Source: Acidobacteriota bacterium (GTDB lineage Bacteria > Acidobacteriota > JAAYUB01). Taken from it: 56,602 nucleotides of DNA. Where the stretch lies: the NCBI GenBank assembly GCA_018001935.1, contig JAGNHB010000037.1, forward strand, positions 1 through 56,602, read 5' to 3'. The translations under genes and the position numbers were made by a program. Below are positions 32,216 to 41,271 of the stretch, piece by piece. The stretch's first letter is position 1, and every line of letters starts with the position of its first letter. The notes below the pieces were generated by a model. It did no database searches, was not told where the DNA came from, and saw only the letters and a program-made list of their open reading frames with translations.

Positions 32216-34930
32216 TCACGCCCCTGCCCGGCGGCGCACCCGGCTTCTGAGCTTCTTCTCGAGGCCCACGACGGCCGACAGCGCCAGGCTCAGCAACGCG
32301 ATGACCCCCCAGGCGGGGGCATCGATCGGGGCGGAGCCGAACAGCCGGTTCAGGGTCGGCAGGTACGCGAAGGCGAGCTGAAGGGTCAGCATGACCCCGG
32401 CGCCGGCCCAGGCCCAGGGATTGGAGAAAAGGCCGACGGCGATGGCGGACCGGGAGAGGGAGCGGCAGTTGAAGAGGTAGACCAGTTCGCCGACGACGAT
32501 CATCGTCACCGCCGACGTCCGCGCGGTGACCACATCGCTCCCTCGCCAGAGTTCCCACTCGAAGAGCGCGAAGACGGCTCCGCACAGGAGCAGCGAGACC
32601 AGGACCACCCTCCCGATCAACACCCCGTCGAGGAGCGGCAGGCGGGGGTCGTGCGGGGGGTGGTCCATGAGCCCGGGTTCCTTCGGTTCGAAGGCCAGCG
32701 TGAGCCCGAGCGCGGCGGCGGTGGTCATGTTGATCCAGAGAAGCTGTATCGGGACGACCGGCAGGGTTGCGCCGAGAAGGATGGCCGTGAGGAGCACGAG
32801 GCACTCTCCCCCGTTGGTCGGCAACGTCCACACGATGAACTTTCGCAGGTTGTCGAAGACGCCCCGCCCTTCCTCGACGGCGGCCTCGATGGTGGCGAAG
32901 TTGTCGTCGGTGAGCACCATGTCGGCCGCCTCGCGGGCGACCTCGGTCCCGCCGAGGGCCATGGCCACGCCGATATCCGCCCGCCGGAGGGCGGGCGCGT
33001 CGTTCACGCCGTCGCCGGTCATCGCGACGACGTTCCCGCGAGCCTGCAGCCCCTCGACGAGCCGCAGCTTGTGCTCGGGCGAGACCCGCGCGAAGACGTC
33101 GACCCGATCGGCGGCTTCGATGAGTTCCGCGTCCGCGAGGCCGTCGAGATCACGGCCCGAAAGCGCCTTCGGGCCGCCGGCCTCCCCCTCCCCGATGCCG
33201 ATTTGACGGGCGATCGCCGCGGCGGTGACGGCGTGGTCGCCGGTGATCATCTTCACGCGGACGCCGGCCCGGCGACAGGCCGCGATGGCGGCGGCCGCCT
33301 CCGGCCGGGGCGGGTCCATCATCGCCTGCAGCCCGAGGAAGACCATTCCCTCCCCGATATCCCCATGGCCGATCCGGCGGGTTTCCTCGGGAAGTTCCTT
33401 GCGGGCGAGGGCCAGAACGCGAAGGCCCGACGCGGCGAGGCCGTCCGCGGCCTTCCGGATCGTGTCGGGGTCCAGGGGCCCGACGCCGTCCGGGGTGAGG
33501 GCCGCCCCGCTCCGCTCGAGGACCTTCTCCAGCGCGCCCTTGAGGTAGACGACCCGCGGGAGGCCGGGGCCGGCGTCGTGGAGCGTGGCCATGTACTGGT
33601 GCTGCGACTCGAAGGGGATCGCGTCGAGGCGGGGGCACTCGCGACGGGCGTCCTCGGGCCGAAAACCGCCCTTGCGGGCGGCGACCACCAGGGCGGCCTC
33701 GGTGGGGTCCCCCTGGGCCGTCCACCGCCCTCCGTCGTGGACCACCTCGGCATCGTTCGCCAGAAGCCCCGCCCGGAGGCATTCGCGGAGGGACGCGTGG
33801 TGTTCCGGCTCGATCCTCGACCCCCCGTCTTCCAGCTGCCCCACCGGGTCCCAGCCGGTGCCGGTGACGGAGAAGGTCTCCCCGCCGGCCACGATGACCT
33901 GGACCGTCATCTGGTTCTGCGTGAGGGTCCCGGTTTTGTCCGTGCAGATGACGGTGGTGCTGCCGAGCGTCTCGACTGCCGGGAGCTTCCGGATGATCGC
34001 CCGACGGGCGGCCATCCGCGCCACGCCCGCGGCCATGATGATGGTGACGGCCGCGGGAAGCCCCTCGGGGATCGCCCCGACGGCGAGGGCCACCGACGCC
34101 ATGAACATTTCGAAAGCCTTCTGGCCATGCAGCATGCCGGCGGCGAACGTCAGGGCGGCCAGGCCGAGGATCACCCCGAGAAGCAGGTTGGAGAACGCGT
34201 GAACCTTCTTCGTCAGGGGGGTCTGGAGGACTTCCGTGGAGGAGATGAGTTCCGAGATCCGGCCGATCTCGGTGGCGTCGCCGGTGGCGACGACCACGCC
34301 GACGGCGGTGCCGTAGGTGACCAGCGTCGACGAGTAGGCCATGTTCCGGCGGTCACCGAGCGGAAGGTCCCGGGGCAGAAGGGTCTCTTCCTTGGGGGTG
34401 GGAACCGATTCCCCGGTGAGGGCCGACTCGTTGACCTGGAGGTCACGAACCGCGACGAGCCTCAGGTCGGCGGGGACCTTGTCGCCCGACTGGAGCAACA
34501 CCACATCGCCCGGGACGAGGTCTTCCGAGGGGACCCGCTCCTTCCGTCCCGCCCTGAGCACGGCGGCCTCGCTCGTGAGGCTCCCGGCCAGCGCGCTGAT
34601 GGCGCGCAGCGCCTTGGCCTCCTGCAGGTAGCCCACGATCGCGTTCACGAGGACGACGCCGAAGATGACGGCCGACTCGACCAGTTCGGCGAAGGCGAGC
34701 GTCACAGCCGTGGTGGCGAGCAGGATGTAGACGAGCGGTTGATGAAACTGCAGCAGGAATTGCACCAGGGGGCTTCGGGCGCGCTTCTCGGTCAGTCGGT
34801 TCGGGCCGAAGTGCTCCCTCCGGTGACCGAGTTCGAAGCGGTCCAGCCCCTTGTCCGGATCCACGCTGAGGATCTCGAGGACTTCCTCCCGGGGGAGATG
34901 GTGCCAGTGTTTGCCGAGCAGTGTCTGCAT
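32216..34930 (-). CDS. P-type cation-transporting ATPase (P2-type, calcium/sodium pump family)
   Basis: The 904-aa protein has an N-terminal cation-ATPase cap (residues about 8-75), ten helices, the dephosphorylation motif TGES (about 175), PEGLPAAV in helix M4, the phosphorylation site DKTGTLT (D331) and the hinge motifs TGDHAVTA and TGDGVNDAP. M4 PEGLP and M6 NMTTAAALGLTLAFEP are typical of P2 (P2A/P2B-like) pumps of the bacterial PMA1/PacL type. The transported ion is probably Ca2+, though Na+, Mg2+ or H+ is not excluded. A CPA2 antiporter gene lies 40 bp upstream on the same strand, so the two may be co-transcribed in an ion-homeostasis cluster. Confidence 0.9.
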   Translation of the reverse strand: MQTLLGKHWHHLPREEVLEILSVDPDKGLDRFELGHRREHFGPNRLTEKRARSPLVQFLLQFHQPLVYILLATTAVTLAFAELVESAVIFGVVLVNAIVGYLQEAKALRAISALAGSLTSEAAVLRAGRKERVPSEDLVPGDVVLLQSGDKVPADLRLVAVRDLQVNESALTGESVPTPKEETLLPRDLPLGDRRNMAYSSTLVTYGTAVGVVVATGDATEIGRISELISSTEVLQTPLTKKVHAFSNLLLGVILGLAALTFAAGMLHGQKAFEMFMASVALAVGAIPEGLPAAVTIIMAAGVARMAARRAIIRKLPAVETLGSTTVICTDKTGTLTQNQMTVQVIVAGGETFSVTGTGWDPVGQLEDGGSRIEPEHHASLRECLRAGLLANDAEVVHDGGRWTAQGDPTEAALVVAARKGGFRPEDARRECPRLDAIPFESQHQYMATLHDAGPGLPRVVYLKGALEKVLERSGAALTPDGVGPLDPDTIRKAADGLAASGLRVLALARKELPEETRRIGHGDIGEGMVFLGLQAMMDPPRPEAAAAIAACRRAGVRVKMITGDHAVTAAAIARQIGIGEGEAGGPKALSGRDLDGLADAELIEAADRVDVFARVSPEHKLRLVEGLQARGNVVAMTGDGVNDAPALRRADIGVAMALGGTEVAREAADMVLTDDNFATIEAAVEEGRGVFDNLRKFIVWTLPTNGGECLVLLTAILLGATLPVVPIQLLWINMTTAAALGLTLAFEPKEPGLMDHPPHDPRLPLLDGVLIGRVVLVSLLLCGAVFALFEWELWRGSDVVTARTSAVTMIVVGELVYLFNCRSLSRSAIAVGLFSNPWAWAGAGVMLTLQLAFAYLPTLNRLFGSAPIDAPAWGVIALLSLALSAVVGLEKKLRSRVRRRAGA

Positions 34931-34970
34931 GGTTGATACTCCGGTTTCGATCCGGCAGGGCAGTCGGTCG

Positions 34971-36281
34971 CTAGGACCTCGCCTTGAGCCGGTTGATCCG
35001 CCAGGCCAGCGCCGGGGGCGTGAGCAGGGTGGTGACGACGACCATGACCACCAGGGCGGAATAGACCGCCGGGGAGATCAGCGGGGCCCCGCCAAGAGTC
35101 AGGGTGAGCCCGGCATTGGCGAAGATGAGGCCCACCTCGCCGCGGGGGATCATCCCCAGCCCCACCGTCAGGCGGTCGATGCCCTTGGTCCAGACGCCCA
35201 GGGAGCAGGCTTGCTTTCCAATGACGGCGGCCACGGTGAGGGCGCCGGCGAGGCCCAGGACCCGGGGGTCGCCGAAGGCCGCCAGGTCGGTGTGCAGCCC
35301 CATGAGGACGAAGAAGACCGGGACCAGGAACAGGGATAGGGGGTGAACCAGGTCTTCCAGGGACCGTTCGCCCCGCTCGATGAAGCGTTCGTACTGCGAC
35401 TCCTCCAGAATCAGGCCGGCGGCGAAGGCGCCCACGATGGCGGCCAGGCCGACGGCGTCAGCCGCCCAGGAGAAACCGAAGCAGATGGCCATCCCCGCCG
35501 TCAGCAGCACGCCCCGGCTCCTCAGCCTGGAGGCCGCCTTCATGAAGCCGGGGGCGAGGAAAGACCCCGCGACGATGGCGCCCCCCAGGAAAAGGAAGGA
35601 CTTGAGAGCGATCCAGCCGACCGCCCCGGCCGAGGGGGCGGTCCCGGTCCCGGCCGCGACGACAAAACCGGTGGTCACCGACAGCACCACCAGGCCCAGC
35701 ACGTCGTCGATGACCGCCGCCCCCAGGATGATGCGGGATTCGATCCGGCGCGACCACTCCAGGTCCTTGAGCACCCGGGCGGTGATCCCCACACTGGTGG
35801 CGCACAGGGTGGCCCCGAGAAACAGGTGGAGATAGGTGCTGGCGTCCGGGAGGAGCAACACCCCCACGCCCCACCCGAGACCGATGGGGGCCACCACGCC
35901 CAGAACCGCCACGACCAGGGCGGGCAGGCCCACGGACATCATCTCCTTTACCGTGGACTCCAGGCCCACCTCGAACAGGAGGAGCAGGACCCCGAGTCCG
36001 GCCACCACGGCCACGAAGGGGTCGGTCTTCACCGGTTCGAAAAGGGTGACGCCCGCGTGGCGGAGGTTGCCGAGCAGCACTCCGGCCAGGAGTTCACCGA
36101 GGACGGCGGGCTGCCCGAGGCGCACCGCCGCCTCACCCCCCAGTTTCGCAACGGCGAGGACGGCGGCCAGGACCAGGGCGTAGTGGGCCGAGGGGTCGCC
36201 GTGAGCGCCCCCCCCGGCGAAGGCGTAGGACACCGGGAGGGCGGCGAGGGCGAGAAGGAGGAGTAAACGGTTTGGGTTCAT
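34971..36281 (-). CDS. Cation:proton antiporter, CPA2 family
   Basis: This 436-aa membrane protein has a signal-like first helix (MNPNRLLLLLALAALPVSYA) and about 12 further helices. CPA2 motifs are present: GQPAVLGELLAGVLLGN, LLFEVGLEST, CATSVGITARVLKDL, and IDDVLGLVVLS with the Asp pair of the ion site. It also has GAFAAGLILEES and GMIPRGEVGLIFA. It lacks C-terminal RCK domains, unlike the KefB-type protein at 45780-47741. The ATG at 36281 is supported by the leader helix. Likely Na+(K+)/H+ exchange at the inner membrane. The upstream 72-bp repeats separate it from the DUF389 gene. Confidence 0.9.
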   Translation of the reverse strand: MNPNRLLLLLALAALPVSYAFAGGGAHGDPSAHYALVLAAVLAVAKLGGEAAVRLGQPAVLGELLAGVLLGNLRHAGVTLFEPVKTDPFVAVVAGLGVLLLLFEVGLESTVKEMMSVGLPALVVAVLGVVAPIGLGWGVGVLLLPDASTYLHLFLGATLCATSVGITARVLKDLEWSRRIESRIILGAAVIDDVLGLVVLSVTTGFVVAAGTGTAPSAGAVGWIALKSFLFLGGAIVAGSFLAPGFMKAASRLRSRGVLLTAGMAICFGFSWAADAVGLAAIVGAFAAGLILEESQYERFIERGERSLEDLVHPLSLFLVPVFFVLMGLHTDLAAFGDPRVLGLAGALTVAAVIGKQACSLGVWTKGIDRLTVGLGMIPRGEVGLIFANAGLTLTLGGAPLISPAVYSALVVMVVVTTLLTPPALAWRINRLKARS

Positions 36282-36298
36282 GGTTTCCTTTTCTTTTG

Positions 36299-36600
36299 TA
36301 GGCGCCGCCTGCCGGGCGGCGCGGTTTCGGCCGAAGCGCGGGTGCGCCATCCGGCAGATGGCGCGTACCGTAGGCGCCGCCTGCCGGGCGGCGCGGTTCC
36401 GGTCGCAGCGCGGGTGCGCCATCCGGCAGATGGCGCGTACCGTAGGCGCCGCCTGCCGGGCGGCGCGGTTTCGGCCGGAGCGCGGGTGCGCCATCCGGCA
36501 GATGGCGCGTACCGTAGGCGCCGCCTGCCGGGCGGCGCGGTTTCGGCCGCGGGGCGGGTGCGCCATCCGGCAGATGGCGCGTACGGCCGGCAGATGGCGC
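36299..36600. repeat. 72-bp tandem repeat, four copies
   Basis: Units beginning TAGGCGCCGCCTGCCGGG start at 36299, 36371, 36443 and 36515, exactly 72 bp apart. Each contains two hairpins: GCCGCC/GGGCGGC and GCGCCAT-N7-ATGGCGC. The last unit ends in a partial duplication (ATGGCGCGTACCG) and an inverted end (CAGGCGCCTACGG). As 72 is a multiple of three, open frames run through it, but they are not genes. Confidence 0.9.
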
Positions 36601-36613
36601 GTACCGCAGGCGC

Positions 36614-38311
36614 CTACGGTGCGGCGGGGAGCAGGATCAGGGCCCAGCGCTCCCCGTCGGCAACGACGTCCAGGCGGTCTCCGGGAAAACGTTCCTTCGC
36701 CCGGCGCGTCAGTTCCGCGTTCATCCGCTCCCAGGCCGACCGGGTCCGGGCACCCCGGGCCCCGGCGGGGTCGCGCAGTTCCAGCCTCGCGCGGAAGGGG
36801 ACCCCGGCGGCCAAGCCGTCGAGGGCCCGGAACGCCGGATCCAGGGACCCGGTCCCGTTGACCGGCCGCTCGGAGGCGAACACCGTGGCATCGACCCGCT
36901 CTTCCCGGACCGTGACGCTGAGGCCCGCTTCCCTCTCGAAAACCGCGGCGAGGAGGGTGGTGTCCGCGGTCGGCGTGTCCTTCCCCACCAGGCGGCCCAG
37001 GGTGAGGACATCCCCCTGGTCGCCGATTTCCAGGGCCCACCCGTACCACCCCGCGGCGGGGTCCGTCTCCCCGAGCCAGGTGAAGAACGCGCGGCACCTC
37101 CCGCGGAGGGCCTCCTCGAGGGCCGGGGACGGGGCCTTTGCCAGCAGCGTCACGTCGTAAGGCCCGTCGGCCCCGTTCATCCCGAACCGGAGTTCCGCCA
37201 GTTGCCGGTTGAGCTGTTCGCTGGATTGCTGCAGGCTCCGGTTCATGTACTCCGACGAGGGGATCACCTCGAGGGCCAGGTTCGGCGGCCGCCCCGCGGC
37301 GGCGGCCAGGCGGGTGAGGAGTTCCCCGCGGAGGGCCGTCTCGGAGCCCGGTGTGCCCACCACCGTCAAGCGGACGGTGACGGCGCCGTGGCTCACGATG
37401 CTCTGCCGGCGCAGGACCCGGTGCTTTTTCTCGAAGTCGTCCAGCACGGTGCTCACCCGGTGTTTCGTGTTGATCTCCCAGGTGACCCTTCTCAGGGCGA
37501 CCCCGAGGGGGAAGGCCACGACGACCACGAAGAGGAGGGGGAGGATCAGGCGCAGATGGTGCCAGCGGGCGAGGACCCCGTTGATGCGGGTCGATCCGAA
37601 GAACCGGAAGAGGAGGCTCCGCCGGTCCTCGTCCTTGAGGGCTTCCGGTTCCACCTTCTGGGAGTTTTCCCGCCCGAAGCCGAGGGCAAGGAAGAAGAGG
37701 TCGGTGACCAGGATGATGGCGGAGAGGTTGGCGGTGAAGAGCAGCAGCGAGCCCGTGGCCACGGCGGCGTTCGCCGTCCCGACCCCGAAACCCGCCACGC
37801 ACAGGGGCGGCACCAGGGCGATGGCGATGGCCGTGCCCGCCGCCGCGGTGAAGACGTCGTGGGCGTTGCGGGCGGCGGTGAAGGCGGCGGCCAGTCCGCA
37901 GAAGAGGGCCACGGCCAGGTCGAGCGCCGTGGGTTGCGTGCGGGCCAGGATCTCCGACGTCACCTCCTGGAAGGGGAGCAGGAGGGTCATCAGGGCGGCG
38001 AGCCCCACCACGAAGACGATGCTCTTGAGCGTGCGGGTGGTGGCCCGGGCGGCGAGGTAGGGGTGCCCGATGCTGAAGGAGACGCCCACCTGGACGATGG
38101 GCGTCATGAGCGGGGACACCAGCATGGCCCCGATCACGACCCCCGTGGAGTTGAGCACCAACCCCAGGTGGGCGATCCCCGCGGCGATGGCCAGCTGCAG
38201 CCAGTAGGCCAGGGGGTGGCGCTCGGTGGCCTGATACAGGTCGATCAGGGACCCCACCCGGTTTTCGGGTTCGATCCCCAGCAGGCGTGACAGTCGGTCC
38301 TGTACCCTCAT
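36614..38311 (-). CDS. DUF389-domain membrane protein
   Basis: Residues about 30-235 contain the DUF389 core with six or so helices (GLVLNSTGVVIGAMLVSPLM, TPIVQVGVSFSIGHPYLAAR, ALVPPLCVAGFGV). A further membrane helix follows near 265-285 and a large soluble C-terminal part of about 280 residues (TVVGTPGSETALRGEL and others) that I cannot assign. Total 565 aa. DUF389 proteins are widespread and uncharacterised (TIGR00341/TIGR00271-like hydrophobic domain). ATG 38311 is the natural start. It lies in the ion/osmolyte region on the same strand as its neighbours but is set apart by repeats on both sides. Confidence 0.8.
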   Translation of the reverse strand: MRVQDRLSRLLGIEPENRVGSLIDLYQATERHPLAYWLQLAIAAGIAHLGLVLNSTGVVIGAMLVSPLMTPIVQVGVSFSIGHPYLAARATTRTLKSIVFVVGLAALMTLLLPFQEVTSEILARTQPTALDLAVALFCGLAAAFTAARNAHDVFTAAAGTAIAIALVPPLCVAGFGVGTANAAVATGSLLLFTANLSAIILVTDLFFLALGFGRENSQKVEPEALKDEDRRSLLFRFFGSTRINGVLARWHHLRLILPLLFVVVVAFPLGVALRRVTWEINTKHRVSTVLDDFEKKHRVLRRQSIVSHGAVTVRLTVVGTPGSETALRGELLTRLAAAAGRPPNLALEVIPSSEYMNRSLQQSSEQLNRQLAELRFGMNGADGPYDVTLLAKAPSPALEEALRGRCRAFFTWLGETDPAAGWYGWALEIGDQGDVLTLGRLVGKDTPTADTTLLAAVFEREAGLSVTVREERVDATVFASERPVNGTGSLDPAFRALDGLAAGVPFRARLELRDPAGARGARTRSAWERMNAELTRRAKERFPGDRLDVVADGERWALILLPAAP

Positions 38312-38404
38312 ATGTCTCCTCTCCGGAAAAGGACGTTCTTCCGTACCATCGCCCTCCGGGCAATGGACTCCGGGGATAAACTCCAGGCGACGGACGGTCT
38401 AAGT

Positions 38405-38425
38405 GCATCGCCCGGAGGGCGATGC
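38405..38425. repeat. Hairpin of the GCATCGCCC type
   Basis: GCATCGCCC/GGGCGATGC with a 3-nt centre, between the MscS-type gene and DUF389. The same hairpin core, with matching sequence changes, is found inside the MITE-like elements (CATCACCCGGAGGGTGATG). Confidence 0.6.
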
Positions 38426-38468
38426 TACAGGCTTTCGGCCGGGTGGACGGCCACCCTGCCGACCCCGC

Positions 38469-39173
38469 TCACAGGTGGGAGAAGCCGTCCGTTTCCTTCT
38501 CCTCCCGTGTTTCCAGACCCTTTTCCAGGGCCCGGCGGGCGATGTCCCTCCCCCCGAGGCCGAAGGCGATGGCCAGGCCCAGCATGACGGCCCCGAAGGC
38601 GATGGTGAAGGCCGAGGTGACGATGCTGCTGGCGATCTTCAACTGTTCCAGGGCCATGGCGAACGCCAGGACCGTCACGAGCCATTTTACCACGAGACCG
38701 AGGATGCCGGGGGAGGGGATGTGGGAGTTGACCGCGGCGAGCAGGGCGGCCCGGGAGAGGAAGGACCCCACGAGGGCGCCCAGGATGAGGATGAGAACGG
38801 CGGAGGCGATGTTGGGCAGGTAGAGGATCAGTTCGGTGTTGAAGCGCTTGAACGCCTCGATGCCCATCGCCTTCATCCCGGAGGCGGTGAAGAGGAGGAA
38901 CACCAGCCAGAAGAGGATTCTCCCCACCAGGTCCGACGGGTTCGCCCGGATGTCGGCCCGGGCCAGGAGGTGGGTCAGCCCCGCGTTCCCGCAGAAGCGG
39001 TCGAAGCGGGTCACGCGGAGGAGGGACCGGACGATCCGCTTGAGCACCCAGGCCACCACGAGCCCCGCGAGGATGATCAGCAGGGCGGAGAGAAAGCCGG
39101 GCAGGAAAGCCAGGAAACCGTCGCGGAGATTCTCCCAGGTTGAAACCAGGATATCCTTGATTGAATTGGTCAT
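38469..39173 (-). CDS. Small mechanosensitive-channel-type protein with TM-helix repeats
   Basis: The 234-aa protein has about five helices, with two copies of the conserved TM-helix repeat of MscS-related proteins (FLPGFLSALLIILAGLVVAW, YLPNIASAVLILILGALVGS) and a pore-like helix ending AFGLGGRDIARRALEK. It lacks the large MscS beta-domain, so it belongs to the CmpX/YdjM-like group. Its ATG overlaps the stop of the glycosyltransferase gene (ATGA, 39170-39173). Translational coupling to glycosylglycerate synthesis suggests a role in osmolyte efflux or membrane-tension response. Confidence 0.8.
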   Translation of the reverse strand: MTNSIKDILVSTWENLRDGFLAFLPGFLSALLIILAGLVVAWVLKRIVRSLLRVTRFDRFCGNAGLTHLLARADIRANPSDLVGRILFWLVFLLFTASGMKAMGIEAFKRFNTELILYLPNIASAVLILILGALVGSFLSRAALLAAVNSHIPSPGILGLVVKWLVTVLAFAMALEQLKIASSIVTSAFTIAFGAVMLGLAIAFGLGGRDIARRALEKGLETREEKETDGFSHL

Positions 39174-40435
39174 GGGCGATTACCTCCATTGGCGTCCCAC
39201 TCCTCCACGAGGAAGGGTTTCCCGGCCTCGTACGTCAGGCACAGGTCCTCCAGGTTCTTCTCCACCGCGTCGGCGTCGGCGTCGGCGGTCTCCAGGACGA
39301 ACGAGGCGGTACGGGCCAGGTAGAGCGGCGTCAGGGCGCCCAGGATGTGCTCCCGGGTGATGGAAGCGCGGTGCCAGGCCAGGCCGAGGTCGTAGACGGT
39401 CCGGACCCACAGGTCGGCGGGGTAGCGGAAGTCCCCGTCGCCGAGCGCGGCGAGGGAAAGGATGCCCTCGAGGGTGCGCCGGTTCAGGATCCTCTCCCAG
39501 ATTCCCCGAAGGTCCCGGGCGGCATCGCGGAACCGTGCCAGCATGCGCCCGGTGTTGACGGAGACCGGCTCGAGGCCCACGGCGTGTTCGAAGCCGAAGA
39601 GGGGGACGGGGTGGGAGCCCCGGAGGGTCGCCCAGGACCGGTGGTGAGTCTCCATGAGGGCGAAGACGGAGCCCACCACCTGGGTCAGCATGGCGCTGAG
39701 GTCCGTGGCCGGGTCCTTGGCGTCGTGAATCTTGGCACCGAGAAAGGACTGGCAGACCCGGTACCCGCCGGCGATGGCCGTGGTGGTCATCCAGATGTCG
39801 ATGCCGAACCGCGCCACGTCGGTGTGCCAGACGTCCCCGGCCAGGTAGTGGGAGGCCAGGGCCCCGGAGAACCCGAAGTCGCCGCCGATGGGCTGCCGCA
39901 CCCGGCGTCCGTAGAGCGCCCGGGTCAATGGGTAGACGATGCTGTTGGTGATGGTCCCGTCGTACTTGTGCCGGAGGTAGAGGGGGGCCACGAAATCGAA
40001 GCCCTCCCGCAGGACCGGGCTGACCAGGAGGTCCACCCACTCGGGGGTGATGGAGCGCAGGTCCGCGTCCACCACGACGCAGGCCTTTGCCCCCAGCCTG
40101 ACCGCGATCTCGAGGATGGTCCGGATGGCGCTGCCTTTCCCGGGGATGCCGTGGTAGGGGGTGATGATCCGGTGGATGGGGAAGAGCGGGTGGGCGATGC
40201 ACAGGGCCCGGTAATCGCTGACGGCGGCTTCCCTCGCGACGGCGGGCGTCCCGTCGGCGGAGCCCCCGTCGGAGTTGACCAGGATCCCCCGCCGGTCGGG
40301 GAAGTACTTGGCGAGACCGGCGCACACGGCGCGGACCACGTGGGCGATGGTCCGGGCGTTGTTGAAGCTCGGGATCCCCACCACGATGTCGGCCTGCCCG
40401 ACGGCCTCGAGTTCGGGGCACGCTTTGTCCGTCAT
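39170..40435 (-). CDS. GT2-type glycosyltransferase of a glycosylglycerate pathway (possible mannosylglucosylglycerate synthase)
   Basis: This 421-aa GT-A protein begins with the nucleotide-sugar domain (ADIVVGIPSFNNARTIAHVV, LVNSDGGSADGT) and has the metal-binding DAD in ACVVVDADLRSI. A GKGSAIR loop follows, and later an acceptor region (PIGGDFGFSGALA, DVARFGIDIWMTT). It overlaps the phosphatase gene by 4 bp (ATGA) and is two genes after the GT81 synthase. By analogy with mannosylglucosylglycerate pathways, in which a second transferase extends glucosylglycerate, it may add a second sugar. This is inference from context; it could instead be an alternative glucosylglycerate synthase. Cytoplasmic. 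Confidence 0.75.
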   Translation of the reverse strand: MTDKACPELEAVGQADIVVGIPSFNNARTIAHVVRAVCAGLAKYFPDRRGILVNSDGGSADGTPAVAREAAVSDYRALCIAHPLFPIHRIITPYHGIPGKGSAIRTILEIAVRLGAKACVVVDADLRSITPEWVDLLVSPVLREGFDFVAPLYLRHKYDGTITNSIVYPLTRALYGRRVRQPIGGDFGFSGALASHYLAGDVWHTDVARFGIDIWMTTTAIAGGYRVCQSFLGAKIHDAKDPATDLSAMLTQVVGSVFALMETHHRSWATLRGSHPVPLFGFEHAVGLEPVSVNTGRMLARFRDAARDLRGIWERILNRRTLEGILSLAALGDGDFRYPADLWVRTVYDLGLAWHRASITREHILGALTPLYLARTASFVLETADADADAVEKNLEDLCLTYEAGKPFLVEEWDANGGNRP

Positions 40436-41262
40436 GGCAGCCTCTTCTCCCTCAGGATCTCCCCAACGGCGCGATTCCACCCCTGTGGCCCGATGCCGCC
40501 GGCCCGGCGGGCCCCGGGGACCTCCCTCAGCAGGTCCGGGTGATACTCGCCCGATGGGCGCTGGACGATCACCGGCAGATCGACGTTTTTCAACATCGGG
40601 ATGTCGTTGGGGCTGTCGCCGAGGCCCACGGTGAAAATCGGCTCGAAGCGGCACTGGAGGACCAGTTGGGTCAGCATCCGGATGGCCTTGCCCTTGTCGC
40701 TGCCCCCGAACACGTGGTGGAAGCGGCCTCCGCGCGACAGGGCCAGACCCTCCTTTTCCGCCTCGGCGGAGAGGATGCGCAGGTCCGTCTCCGGGTCCGG
40801 CCCGGTCAGCCGGAAGGGCTCGTCGAATTCCCGGACGGCGGCGCGGCAGGCCTCCTCGTACGTCAGCCCGCACTCCCGGACGATCTCCTCCGGGGTGAGG
40901 TCGTTGAACCCGGTGATCCGGAGCCCCTTCTCCTCCCGCATCCGCCGGAGGAACTCCGTGAGGCGCGCGTAGGGCGCCCCCAGTTCGACGCGGATCCAGT
41001 CGGGGCCGCGCTCGGCGCCGGGGACGCTCGCCCCGAAAAGCCGGGAGGGGAAGTAGAAGGCCCCGCCGTTCTCCACGATGAAGGGGTGGTGAAAACCCAG
41101 TTCGTCAAGGATGGGGCGGAGTTCCTCGCAGGTCTTGCTGGTGCAGGGCACCAGCAGGGCCCTGCGCCCGCGGAGGCGCTCGAGGGCGGGCAGGGCGGCC
41201 TCGAAGGAGTAGGTCCGCTCGTCGAGGAGCGTCCCGTCCAGGTCGGTGAAGAAGATGGGCAT
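40432..41262 (-). CDS. Mannosyl-3-phosphoglycerate phosphatase family enzyme (HAD-IIB)
   Basis: The HAD motifs are in place: FFTDLDGTLLD (nucleophile D7 and D9), PCTSKT, a cap with ENGGAFYFP, and VGLGDSPNDIPMLKNVD. These and the 276-aa length match the MPGP/YedP family, which removes phosphate from mannosyl- or glucosyl-3-phosphoglycerate. The neighbour is a GT81 synthase, so glucosyl-3-phosphoglycerate is the likelier substrate. ATG 41262 is preferred over GTG 41265. The stop overlaps the next start by 4 bp. Cytoplasmic second step of compatible-solute synthesis. Confidence 0.88.
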   Translation of the reverse strand: MPIFFTDLDGTLLDERTYSFEAALPALERLRGRRALLVPCTSKTCEELRPILDELGFHHPFIVENGGAFYFPSRLFGASVPGAERGPDWIRVELGAPYARLTEFLRRMREEKGLRITGFNDLTPEEIVRECGLTYEEACRAAVREFDEPFRLTGPDPETDLRILSAEAEKEGLALSRGGRFHHVFGGSDKGKAIRMLTQLVLQCRFEPIFTVGLGDSPNDIPMLKNVDLPVIVQRPSGEYHPDLLREVPGARRAGGIGPQGWNRAVGEILREKRLP

Positions 41263-41271
41263 CACCGCGGG

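Noticed and set aside
36280..37160. Open frames with a 24-residue repeat across the 72-bp array
   Set aside because: The period is a multiple of three, so any open frame stays open on both strands. There is no ribosome site, and the frames overlap the real DUF389 gene.
34971..38408. One giant 1145-aa protein joining DUF389-region and antiporter frames
   Set aside because: The frame passes through repeats and the antisense or out-of-phase part of DUF389. The antiporter has its own start at 36281.
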